In this document: positions 1-6,751 of the stretch, piece by piece | How positions within the stretch are numbered: the first letter of the stretch is position 1 | Layout of the letters: every line of letters starts with the position of its first letter | Assembly: GCA_965224275.1 (NCBI GenBank) | Contig: CBDCYR010000009.1 | Span: forward strand, 372,001 to 436,000 | Length of the DNA stretch: 64,000 nucleotides | DNA from: CAUZWH01 sp965224275 | Lineage (GTDB): Bacteria > Pseudomonadota > Alphaproteobacteria > SHVV01 | Direction of reading: 5' to 3' | Translations under genes and position numbers: made by a program | Notes under the pieces: generated by a model | Database searches by the model: none | What the model saw: only the letters and a program-made list of their open reading frames with translations | What the model was told of the DNA's origin: nothing

Positions 1-107
1 GTTGCGTACCGCGCATGAGCGCTGGTTGCCGCGCTACATGGCGGGCGGCGCCCAAAACGGAAATTGAGACCGGAATTGAGAGCCGGGTAATTGAGGGGAC
101 GATCAAC

Positions 108-344
108 ATGCCGATGGACGCATCGGAGATCGAGCGGCTGATCAAGGAAGGAATTCCCGACGCAGCCGTGACAATCGAGGACCTACGCGGCGATGGCGAT
201 CACTACGCCGCCCACGTGGTGTCCAAGACCTTTGCCGGCAAAACCCGCGTGCAACAACACCAGATGGTGTATACCGCTCTCAAGGGTAATATGGGAGATG
301 CGCTGCACGCGCTGGCCCTACAGACTTCAGTGCCCGACCAATAA
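108..344 (+). CDS. bolA: BolA family protein
   Basis: Small 78-residue BolA-type protein. BolA proteins partner with monothiol CGFS glutaredoxins in [2Fe-2S] cluster handling and iron-responsive regulation in the cytosol. The sequence shows the compact BolA fold pattern: an N-terminal helix (EIERLIKEGIPDAAVTIED), a central strand with DGDHYAAHVVS, then a basic KTRVQQHQMVY helix leading to the C-terminal ALHALALQT segment. I chose ATG 108 because a GAGGGG ribosome site lies about 9 bases upstream; an earlier in-frame ATG at 15 would add 31 residues that do not look like BolA. The CGFS glutaredoxin gene starts 97 bases downstream on the same strand, the usual partner arrangement. Confidence 0.9.
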   Translation: MPMDASEIERLIKEGIPDAAVTIEDLRGDGDHYAAHVVSKTFAGKTRVQQHQMVYTALKGNMGDALHALALQTSVPDQ

Positions 345-441
345 AGGTTGGGACGCGGGTTCGAGGGCGGAAACGCCCTCGTGGGGACGGCTAAGCAACA
401 GGAACATTGGCTGAAACGATCTACGGACAGGGAACCAAACG

Positions 442-786
442 ATGAGCGACAATCCGGTATTTGAACGCATTCGCCAAGACGTCGGGGATGCACCCGTGGT
501 CTTGTACATGAAAGGGACCCCGGTGTTCCCGCAATGCGGATTTTCGGCGACCTGCGTCGAGATCCTCACCCGGCTCGGCGTCAAGTTCAAAAGCCATGAC
601 GTGCTGATGGATCCGGGCTTGCGTGATGGCATCAAGGAATTCAGTCAGTGGCCCACGATCCCGCAGCTCTACGTCAAAGGCGAATTCGTTGGCGGTTGCG
701 ACATCATGCGCGAGATGTATGAGACCGGCGAGCTCGACCAGTATATGACCGAGAAAGGCATCGACCGCGAGGTCGCGACCGCTTAA
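442..786 (+). CDS. grxD: Monothiol CGFS glutaredoxin (Grx4/GrxD type)
   Basis: 114-residue monothiol glutaredoxin that, with BolA, carries and transfers [2Fe-2S] clusters. The active-site CGFS is at residues 32-35, with the family hallmarks WPTIPQLY (about 70-77) for cis-Pro glutathione binding and GGCDI (84-88). Length is normal for single-domain Grx4. It follows bolA on the same strand with a 97-base gap, so co-transcription is likely. The 33-bp-arm palindrome beginning 25 bases after the stop could act as the terminator of this pair, although no T-run follows it. Confidence 0.95.
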   Translation: MSDNPVFERIRQDVGDAPVVLYMKGTPVFPQCGFSATCVEILTRLGVKFKSHDVLMDPGLRDGIKEFSQWPTIPQLYVKGEFVGGCDIMREMYETGELDQYMTEKGIDREVATA

Positions 787-810
787 GCCGGCGCCCACAT
801 TTGATTGGGG

Positions 811-892
811 CCTAGCCGGCCCACTCCCCCGGCCCAACCACCCCAAGGGTATCCTTATCGGGTGGTTGGGCCGGGGGAGTGGGCCGGCTAGG
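811..892. repeat. Perfect palindromic repeat, family A copy 1
   Basis: Two perfect 33-bp inverted arms (811-843 and 860-892) enclose a 16-base loop that itself contains the small palindrome AAGGGTATCCTT. The inner part of the arm (ctcccccggcccaaccaccc) recurs in two other intergenic places in this window (37911-37984 and 47927-48023). It is therefore a dispersed element, not just a local terminator. It lies between grxD and the convergent ArsR-like gene. It could fold into a very stable RNA hairpin and end transcription from both sides. No coding sequence fits here. Confidence 0.9.
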
Positions 893-980
893 TTTTGAGC
901 TCAAAAAGGCGCATGACGAAGCCTTCAATTTTGCTGTTCGGCATCATATAGCGACGCGTTAGTCACATCGTGATTGTCGA

Positions 981-1694
981 TTATCCGAGATCGCTGACGC
1001 CAAACATGTCGCGAAGAGCTTCTCTGCCCTTGGGTGTAATGCTCAAAGCCCGCGAATCCTCGATTCGGCGGACAAGTCCTTTTCTCAGGTAATACGCGCA
1101 GATCTCGGCCCCGAGCCGTCCGGCGACATGTGGCCGACGCTCGCTCCAATCGAGGCACGGCCGGCAAAGCGGCCGTGATGATCGCGGGCGTTTCGGCGGG
1201 ATCTCGGTTAATGGCAATCCGATGCGCTCCAGGAAGCCGAGACCGCGCTCAGTCACTAAGCCGGCATCGTCGCCGAACTCGATGACGCCTTGGGCAACCA
1301 GGCTATCGGCTAGGGCTACGCCGAGCCGGCCGGCAAAGTGATCGTAGCAGGTCCGGGCTCTGCGCATCGCAGCATTCCGCGGCCCGACCACTACCTTGCG
1401 TTGGGTTTGGGATGTCCCAGCCGAGGCGATCTGCATGATGCCCTCGAGCATTCGGGCAACGGCCGGTCCAGCCAGACGGTGATAGCGGTGGCGACCTTGT
1501 TTCTCGATCGTCAGAAGTTGTGCAGCGATCAAACGGGCCAGGTGGCTGCTAGCGGTTTGCGGGGTGACGCCGGCGACAGTAGCGAGCTCCCCCGCCGTGA
1601 GTGCCCGGCTGTCCATAAGGGCGTAAAGAATCGACGCACGCGCAGGCTCGCCGACGAGCGCCGCGATCTCTGCCACTTGGTTCGTATTAACCAT
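981..1694 (-). CDS. ArsR-type winged-helix transcriptional regulator with C-terminal Cys motif
   Basis: 237-residue DNA-binding regulator. Residues about 8-85 form an ArsR winged helix (ASILYALMDSRALTAGEL, then the recognition-helix segment VTPQTASSHLARL and the wing EKQGRHRYHRLA). The C-terminal half carries CRPCLDWSERRPHVAG, the conserved motif of a long ArsR subfamily; the two cysteines could bind metal or sense redox, which is inference. The start at 1694 is supported by AAGGAAGGG just upstream. A longer in-frame extension to 1862 would overlap the divergent gene's start and looks non-coding. It is divergent from the DUF1127 gene at 1822, leaving a 127-base shared promoter region that it probably controls. 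Confidence 0.8.
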   Translation of the reverse strand: MVNTNQVAEIAALVGEPARASILYALMDSRALTAGELATVAGVTPQTASSHLARLIAAQLLTIEKQGRHRYHRLAGPAVARMLEGIMQIASAGTSQTQRKVVVGPRNAAMRRARTCYDHFAGRLGVALADSLVAQGVIEFGDDAGLVTERGLGFLERIGLPLTEIPPKRPRSSRPLCRPCLDWSERRPHVAGRLGAEICAYYLRKGLVRRIEDSRALSITPKGREALRDMFGVSDLG

Positions 1695-1821
1695 CAATCC
1701 CTTCCTTTTGCCGAGATCATACCCTCTTGGAAGGTTCAATACTTCGGCCCCGATCGAAGCGTCGTGCTGCCAAATGCGCCCAAGATCATTTCTCCAACGG
1801 CATCCGCGTGAATGGACCTCG

Positions 1822-2076
1822 ATGGCAGAGAAAATGGCCTCATATTCGAAAACCCGGCTCAATAATATTCAACGTCCCAGCGCGTTGCGCGACGGCGCGG
1901 CGATCGCGATCACGACAATCGTTCAGGAGCTCGCCCGATATCTGGCTTGCTCGCCCCGCTCCGGTCTATGTCAGGGCGCAGCTCTTCGCGCGTTGGACGA
2001 TCGTTTGCTCGCGGATATCGGCGTGAGCCGGCAGGATGTTCTGCGCTTTAGGGTGCACCTGATGCGAGGTCTATGA
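1822..2076 (+). CDS. DUF1127 (YjiS-like) small protein
   Basis: 84-residue protein whose C-terminal half has the DUF1127 signature: ALRALDDRLLADIGVSRQDV, with LDD at 58-60 and DIGVSR at 65-70. DUF1127 proteins are small, basic and often stress-induced; some alphaproteobacterial members influence RNA turnover and phosphate or carbon metabolism. Start choice is uncertain between ATG 1822 and ATG 1834, since neither has a strong ribosome site; upstream in-frame codons run back to 1708 but read into the regulator promoter. It is divergent from the ArsR-type gene, which suggests control by it. Confidence 0.65.
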   Translation: MAEKMASYSKTRLNNIQRPSALRDGAAIAITTIVQELARYLACSPRSGLCQGAALRALDDRLLADIGVSRQDVLRFRVHLMRGL

Positions 2077-2113
2077 ACACGCTGTCTTGGTGGGAGGTGA
2101 TGTGCACCTTCAC

Positions 2114-2133
2114 AAAAAAAGCGCCTAAGCGCC
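2114..2133 (-). terminator. Rho-independent terminator after rpsD
   Basis: Read on the minus strand, a short GC stem (GCGC-TTAG-GCGC) is followed directly by seven T residues (2120-2114). It lies about 100 bases beyond the rpsD stop, after three further hairpins. The stem is short, so efficiency is uncertain. Confidence 0.55.
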
Positions 2134-2150
2134 CCCGGCGTTCCCTTGCA

Positions 2151-2206
2151 GCAGAATTGCCATGCAATTCTGCCTGTCGGGCCACGAACCTCTTCGAGGT
2201 TCGTGG
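2151..2206. repeat. Tandem perfect hairpins in the rpsD 3' region
   Basis: Two perfect inverted repeats stand side by side: 10-bp arms at 2151-2160/2164-2173 (gcagaattgc/gcaattctgc) and 11-bp arms at 2182-2192/2196-2206 (ccacgaacctc/gaggttcgtgg). A third, shorter one (ggtgaac/gttcacc, about 2220-2241) overlaps the rpsD stop codon. They sit between the stop codon and the T-run terminator. They probably form an mRNA 3' end structure or a processing site. Confidence 0.7.
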
Positions 2207-2236
2207 GACCTGGCGGGTAGGTGAACACCTAGGCGT

Positions 2237-2851
2237 TCACCTTGAGTAGTACTCGATGACCAGGTTGGGTTCCATTTGAACGGGATAAGGCACATCGGCC
2301 AGCTTGGGGATACGGACGAAAGTACCCTTCATCTTGGCATGGTCGACATAGATGTAATCGGGAATATCGCGCTCGGCTGAATCGATGGCTTCCAACACCA
2401 GGCCCATCTGCTTGGACTTATCCTGGACCTCGATGAGATCGCCCTCGCACACGCGGAAGCTCGGAATGTTGACCCGGGTTCCATTGACCGACACGTGGCC
2501 GTGGTTGACGAATTGACGCGCGGCAAAAACGGTGGGGACAAATTTCATGCGATAAACCACCGCGTCGAGGCGCTGCTCGAGCAGACCGATGAGATTTTCG
2601 CTGGTGTCACCGCGGCGGCGCACCGCTTCGTGGTAGGTGCGGCGAAATTGTTTCTCGGTGATATTGCCGTAATACCCGCGCAAACGCTGCTTGGCATGAA
2701 GCTGGATGCCGTAATCGCTTGGCTTGCGGCGGCGCTGGCCATGCTCGCCGGGGCCGTATTCGCGGACATTAACCGGGCTCTTGGGCCGACCCCATAGATT
2801 CTCGCCAAGCCGGCGATTGATCTTGTATTTCGAGCTGAGTCGTTTGGTCAT
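2237..2851 (-). CDS. rpsD: 30S ribosomal protein S4
   Basis: 204-residue primary 16S rRNA-binding protein that nucleates assembly of the small-subunit body. The N-terminus MTKRLSSKYKINRRLG followed by LWGRPKSPVNVREYGPGEHG is the alphaproteobacterial S4 type, which lacks the zinc-finger cysteines. The S4 RNA-binding domain spans roughly residues 92-155 (QRLDAVVYRMKF, then FVNHGHVSVNGTRVNIPS). The start at 2851 matches the family; the open frame extends 20 residues upstream without homology. It is monocistronic here, upstream of a hairpin-rich 3' region. In most bacteria rpsD lies in the alpha operon, whereas alphaproteobacteria commonly carry it apart, as here. Confidence 0.96.
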   Translation of the reverse strand: MTKRLSSKYKINRRLGENLWGRPKSPVNVREYGPGEHGQRRRKPSDYGIQLHAKQRLRGYYGNITEKQFRRTYHEAVRRRGDTSENLIGLLEQRLDAVVYRMKFVPTVFAARQFVNHGHVSVNGTRVNIPSFRVCEGDLIEVQDKSKQMGLVLEAIDSAERDIPDYIYVDHAKMKGTFVRIPKLADVPYPVQMEPNLVIEYYSR

Positions 2852-2958
2852 CTTTGGGTCATCGTTCAAATAACGAAGCGGAGCCGCCGCCCTGCTTATA
2901 GGCGGCGCCAATATACGCAGGCGCGAGGTGTTGTCAACGAAGCACCGTCATCGCACGG

Positions 2959-3726
2959 TCATCGATCAGGGCGGCGATGGCGCGTCAAAGCGGTCACGAT
3001 GCCACGCAGAGTCCGCACCTCCTGCTCCATCAGGCCGGCGCGCTGAAACATATTGCGAATAGTGCGGACCATGGCCGGGCGCTTCTCGGGCGGGCGCAGG
3101 AAGCCGCTGGTATCGAGTTCGCGTTCGAGGTGCTCAAAAAAGCGCAACAGCTCGTCGCGGGGCGCGGGAAAAGTGGTCCCTTCATCCAAGCTTTCCCCTG
3201 GCGTTTCGGTGGTCTGCTGAAACCATTCATAGCCAATCAAAAGCACGGCTTGCGCGATATTCAGCGAGGCGTATGCGGGATTGAGCGGCACCGAGATCAG
3301 CGCATCGGCCAACGTGACGTCGTCATTGGTGAGGCCGGTGCGCTCGGGTCCGAACAGCACGCCAACCTTCGACCCGGCCGCGATTTCCGTGTGCATGGCG
3401 GCGGCCACTCGCTCCGGCGTCATCACGGTCTTGAGCATGTCGCGGCGGCGCGCCGAGGTCGCATAGACGCGGTTGAGATCAGCGATCGCGGCCGCGGTGG
3501 TCTCGAATACAACAGCGCCCTCAATCACAACGTCGGCGCCCGAGGCAGCCGACAGCGCTTTGTCGCTGGGCCAGCCGTCGCGCGGCTTGACCAGGCGCAA
3601 CGTGGTCAAGCCGAAATTCAGCATCGCACGCGCCGCGGTGCCGATGTTTTCGCCCAGTTGCGGCTCGACCAGGATGATGGTGGGCCCGCCAAGGACGGGC
3701 GTTTGCGTTCGATCGGTACCGGCCAT
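2959..3726 (-). CDS. trmJ: tRNA (cytidine/uridine-2'-O-)-methyltransferase TrmJ
   Basis: 255-residue SPOUT methyltransferase of the TrmJ branch, which 2'-O-methylates position 32 of tRNAs using S-adenosylmethionine. The three SPOUT motifs are visible: ENIGTAARAM at 26-35, VLFGPERTGL at about 123-132, and the knot-closing ISVPLNPAYASLNIAQAV (144-161). A helical C-terminal extension after about residue 170 is normal for TrmJ and contributes to tRNA binding. It lies 107 bases upstream of the rpsD start on the same strand. A GC-rich palindromic repeat separates it from cysS. Confidence 0.9.
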   Translation of the reverse strand: MAGTDRTQTPVLGGPTIILVEPQLGENIGTAARAMLNFGLTTLRLVKPRDGWPSDKALSAASGADVVIEGAVVFETTAAAIADLNRVYATSARRRDMLKTVMTPERVAAAMHTEIAAGSKVGVLFGPERTGLTNDDVTLADALISVPLNPAYASLNIAQAVLLIGYEWFQQTTETPGESLDEGTTFPAPRDELLRFFEHLERELDTSGFLRPPEKRPAMVRTIRNMFQRAGLMEQEVRTLRGIVTALTRHRRPDR

Positions 3727-3819
3727 GGATTGCTTGGTTCAGGTCCGACTCGCGCAGACAAAGGGATCATGTTCGGTTGTTGATCCTGCGCCGCCATATC
3801 GTTCACAGGTCAGCGGCGA

Positions 3820-4010
3820 GGCCCCCTCACCCCCGCCCCACGCGGGCACGCTTTCGCCGCGCCACCGGCGCGACGGTCGCCCCCGCGAACCCCAAAGGGG
3901 CGAGGGAGCCCGGGGTGCGCGCCGCAAAAAGCCCTCGCCCCCATGCCTTCGCCGGAGCGAAGCACCGGCTTCGCGCAGGCAGGTCGGGGAGAGGGTTGGG
4001 TGAGGGGGCC
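3820..4010. repeat. GC-rich palindromic repeat, family B copy 1
   Basis: An interval of about 190 bp bounded by inverted termini ggccccctcaccc (3820-3832) and gggtgagggggcc (3998-4010). Inside are further inverted GC-rich blocks. The termini resemble those of the element at 50567-50664 (cccctcaccc/gggtgagggg), so both belong to a dispersed palindromic family. It sits between the cysS stop and the trmJ start. Open frames through it exist on both strands but show no protein-like features. Confidence 0.7.
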
Positions 4011-4034
4011 GGCTTGTTTCTCGCATCACTAGCG

Positions 4035-5405
4035 CTAGGCGCGGCGCCAGGTGGTGCCGCCGGGGCCATCCTCGAGCACGATGCCGCGGTCGACGAGGTC
4101 ATCGCGGATGCGATCGGCCTCGGCGAAGTCCTTGGCCGCACGGGCCGCTTCGCGTTGCGCGATCAGGGTGTCGATCTCGGCGGCGGCGGCGGTGTCGGTA
4201 CTACCGCGAAACCAGGCCTCAGGATCCTCGTGCAGAATTCCCAGCAAATCACCGCCGCCGAGCAAGGCCGCTTTCAGGCGTGCCTGGTCGGCCGGGTCGT
4301 GCGCTTTGTTGGCCTCGCTGGCAATGCCGTGCAGGGCAGCGATCGCTTGTGGGGTGTTGAGATCATCCTCCAGGGCGGCAATCAGATCAGCGGCGGGTTC
4401 GCGCGCGGATACCTCAACCTCGGCGAGGTTCCGCAAGACGCCATACAGCCGGTTAAGCGTGTCACGGGCCTGGCCGAGGCCGGCCGCGGTCCAATCGAGC
4501 GGTTGCCGATAGTGGGTCATCAGCATAGTGAGGCGAATCGCTTCGCCCGGCGCCGCGGCCAGCAAATCTCTCACGGTGGTGAAGTTGCCGAGCGATTTCG
4601 ACATCTTCTCGCCTTCGACGATGACATAGCCGTTGTGCATCCAGTAGCGAGCCAGCGCTGCACCATCATGCGCGCAGCGGCTCTGGGCAATTTCGTTTTC
4701 GTGGTGCGGGAAGATCAAATCCTGACCGCCGCCATGAATATCGAACGTGGTGCCAAGATGGGCCGCGCCCATTGCCGAGCATTCAATGTGCCAGCCGGGA
4801 CGGCCGCGGCCCCACGGACTGTCCCAGCCCGGCAGCTCCGGCGGCGACGGCTTCCACAGCACGAAATCGGCGGGGTCCTTTTTGTAGGGTGCGATGTCGA
4901 CCCGCGCGCCGGCCACCAATTCCTCGCGATTGTGGCGCGAAAGCTGGCCGTAATCCGGCATTGTGGGAACGTGGAACAAGACGTGGCCGTCGGCCTCGTA
5001 AGCAAATCCGCGCGCGATCAGGGTTTCGATCATGGCGATCATCTGCGGGATGTGCTGGGTCGCACGCGGCTCGATGTCGGGCGGCAAGGCAAGAACGGCC
5101 GCCATATCGTCGTGGTAGGCGGCGGTGGTGCGCACGGTAATGCTCTCGATGGACTCACCGGTCTGCTGAAACGCGGCATTGATCTTGTCGTCGACGTCGG
5201 TGATGTTGCGGGCATAGGTCACGGCCGGATAGATCCGGCGCAACAATCGCACCAGAACATCGAACACGATCACCGGCCGCGCGTTGCCGATATGGGCGAG
5301 ATCGTAGACGGTAGGGCCGCAGACATAGATCCGCACATGCTCGGGATCGAGCGGTTCGAAGCGCTGCTTTTCGCGCGCCAGCGTATTGTAGACCTGCAAC
5401 ATCAC
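4035..5405 (-). CDS. cysS: Cysteinyl-tRNA synthetase
   Basis: 456-residue class Ia aminoacyl-tRNA synthetase charging tRNA-Cys. CGPTVYDLAHIGNAR (29-43) contains the first zinc/cysteine-binding Cys29 and the HIGH-type HIGN. GGGQDLIFPHHENE carries the zinc-ligand histidines, and GEKMSKSLGN near residue 267 is the ATP-loop KMSKS. The C-terminal DALR-like anticodon region is complete. It is the last gene of an operon; its ATG overlaps the TGA of the GluRS-like gene by 4 bases, indicating translational coupling. Confidence 0.96.
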   Translation of the reverse strand: MMLQVYNTLAREKQRFEPLDPEHVRIYVCGPTVYDLAHIGNARPVIVFDVLVRLLRRIYPAVTYARNITDVDDKINAAFQQTGESIESITVRTTAAYHDDMAAVLALPPDIEPRATQHIPQMIAMIETLIARGFAYEADGHVLFHVPTMPDYGQLSRHNREELVAGARVDIAPYKKDPADFVLWKPSPPELPGWDSPWGRGRPGWHIECSAMGAAHLGTTFDIHGGGQDLIFPHHENEIAQSRCAHDGAALARYWMHNGYVIVEGEKMSKSLGNFTTVRDLLAAAPGEAIRLTMLMTHYRQPLDWTAAGLGQARDTLNRLYGVLRNLAEVEVSAREPAADLIAALEDDLNTPQAIAALHGIASEANKAHDPADQARLKAALLGGGDLLGILHEDPEAWFRGSTDTAAAAEIDTLIAQREAARAAKDFAEADRIRDDLVDRGIVLEDGPGGTTWRRA

Positions 5406-6751
5406 ACAGTTTTCCCGGCAAGGCGCGCCTGAGCCCGGGCGCGACCGATCATCGGCAGGAGAATACTCATCTCAGGGCCATCCTCAACGCCGGTGAGGGC
5501 CAGGCGAAGCAGACGATCAATTGCGACGCCGCCAAGTTTGGTCGCGACACCAGCCATGCGCTTGAATGACAGCCAGGTTGTTTCATCCCAGTCGCCCGGC
5601 GGCAACGCCTTAGCCGCCTTGGCGGCAGCCGCGGAGTCCTCGATGACCGGCTTACAGGGGCCGCGAACGACCCGCCACCAAGGCTCGGCATCGCTCAGCT
5701 TGTCGAGGTCGGGGCGCACGGCGAGCCAAAACGGCTCGGTCACCTCCTCCATGCCCATCGCCGTGAGCCGCTTGCGCACCGATTTGAACGGCAGGGCGCG
5801 GACTACCTTGGGATTCAAGGCATCGAAATCGCTGGGCTCTATGGCGGCCGCGGCACCGTTTAGTTCGAGCAGGATCATACGATTGGCCAACTCCTCGAGC
5901 GCCAGGCGGGCGTTGACACCATGCGGTGTGCCGAGTGTGACCAGCAGGCTAGCAACGGTGAGGGGTTCAATCTCGCGCGCTTTGAGATCGCGCACCGGGA
6001 ACAAGCGGCGCGACATGATTTCACCCTGCTTGCTGAGCGGCGGTGCCACATGCGCGAAGACCGGCCGCGGCGCGTTCATCGCCGCGTAGATCTGGATTTG
6101 AGCCGCGGTCGTGGCAACAAGGTCGTCGCTGGCGATGACATGGGTCACGCCATGATCGACATCGTCGACTACCGATGACAGCGCATAGAGCGCCCGCCCG
6201 GCGCCTTGCATGACCACGGGATCGCTGACGTTACCCGCCGGAATCGAGATCTCGCGCTGCACCGCATCGGCCCACAGGATGACGTCGTCGTCGAGCCGGA
6301 AGCGCCAGTGCGGCCGTTTGCCGGCGGCTTCGATCTCGCGGCGCTCGCGCGCGGTCAATTTGAGTGCGGCGCGGTCATAGACCGGCGCCAGACCGGCGGC
6401 GCGGCGTTGTTTGCGTTGCTGCGCCAATTCATCGGCCGTCTCATAACACGGGTAGACCAGGCGCCGCGCCTTGAGGTCTTCAAAAACGTCGCGGTAGCGA
6501 TCGCCACGGGCGCTTTGAGTGATTTCGTCGGCCCAATCGATCCCAAGCCAACGCAAATCGTTGCGGATCCCAACCGCGAACTCGTCCTTGGCGCCGGCCC
6601 GGCCGACATTATCGATACGTAACAGGAAACGCCCGTGACTGCGTTGGGCGTACAGCCGATTGAGGAGTGCAAAACGGGCGTCGCCGACGTCGAGATGGCG
6701 CGTCGGATTGGCAGCGAAGCGGGTAACGACCTCGGTGTCGCTATCGCTCAT
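5402..6751 (-). CDS. Glutamyl-tRNA synthetase paralog with degenerate active-site motifs
   Basis: 449-residue protein with the overall layout of bacterial GluRS: Rossmann fold, GluRS-specific region and helical anticodon-binding C-terminus. Key motifs are altered. The entry motif RFAPSPTG reads RFAANPTR (11-18). The HIGH-equivalent HVG/HIGG reads DVGD (21-24). The usual IEDTD reads RIDNVG (45-50). The GEDH segment reads ASDD (207-210), and KLSKR reads EIMSRR (244-249). These residues normally bind ATP and glutamate, so canonical glutamylation is doubtful. The frame is intact and lies in an operon, overlapping nadE and cysS by 4 bases each, so it is not a decayed pseudogene. It may be a modified-specificity synthetase or a tRNA-binding pseudoenzyme. 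A functional GluRS should exist elsewhere in the genome. Confidence 0.75.
   Translation of the reverse strand: MSDSDTEVVTRFAANPTRHLDVGDARFALLNRLYAQRSHGRFLLRIDNVGRAGAKDEFAVGIRNDLRWLGIDWADEITQSARGDRYRDVFEDLKARRLVYPCYETADELAQQRKQRRAAGLAPVYDRAALKLTARERREIEAAGKRPHWRFRLDDDVILWADAVQREISIPAGNVSDPVVMQGAGRALYALSSVVDDVDHGVTHVIASDDLVATTAAQIQIYAAMNAPRPVFAHVAPPLSKQGEIMSRRLFPVRDLKAREIEPLTVASLLVTLGTPHGVNARLALEELANRMILLELNGAAAAIEPSDFDALNPKVVRALPFKSVRKRLTAMGMEEVTEPFWLAVRPDLDKLSDAEPWWRVVRGPCKPVIEDSAAAAKAAKALPPGDWDETTWLSFKRMAGVATKLGGVAIDRLLRLALTGVEDGPEMSILLPMIGRARAQARLAGKTV

Noticed and set aside
3777..5432. Very long plus-strand open frame (551 codons) opposite cysS
   Set aside because: It is the shadow of the cysS gene and the GC-rich repeat; composition is Arg/Gly/Val-rich without domains, while cysS on the other strand has all catalytic motifs.
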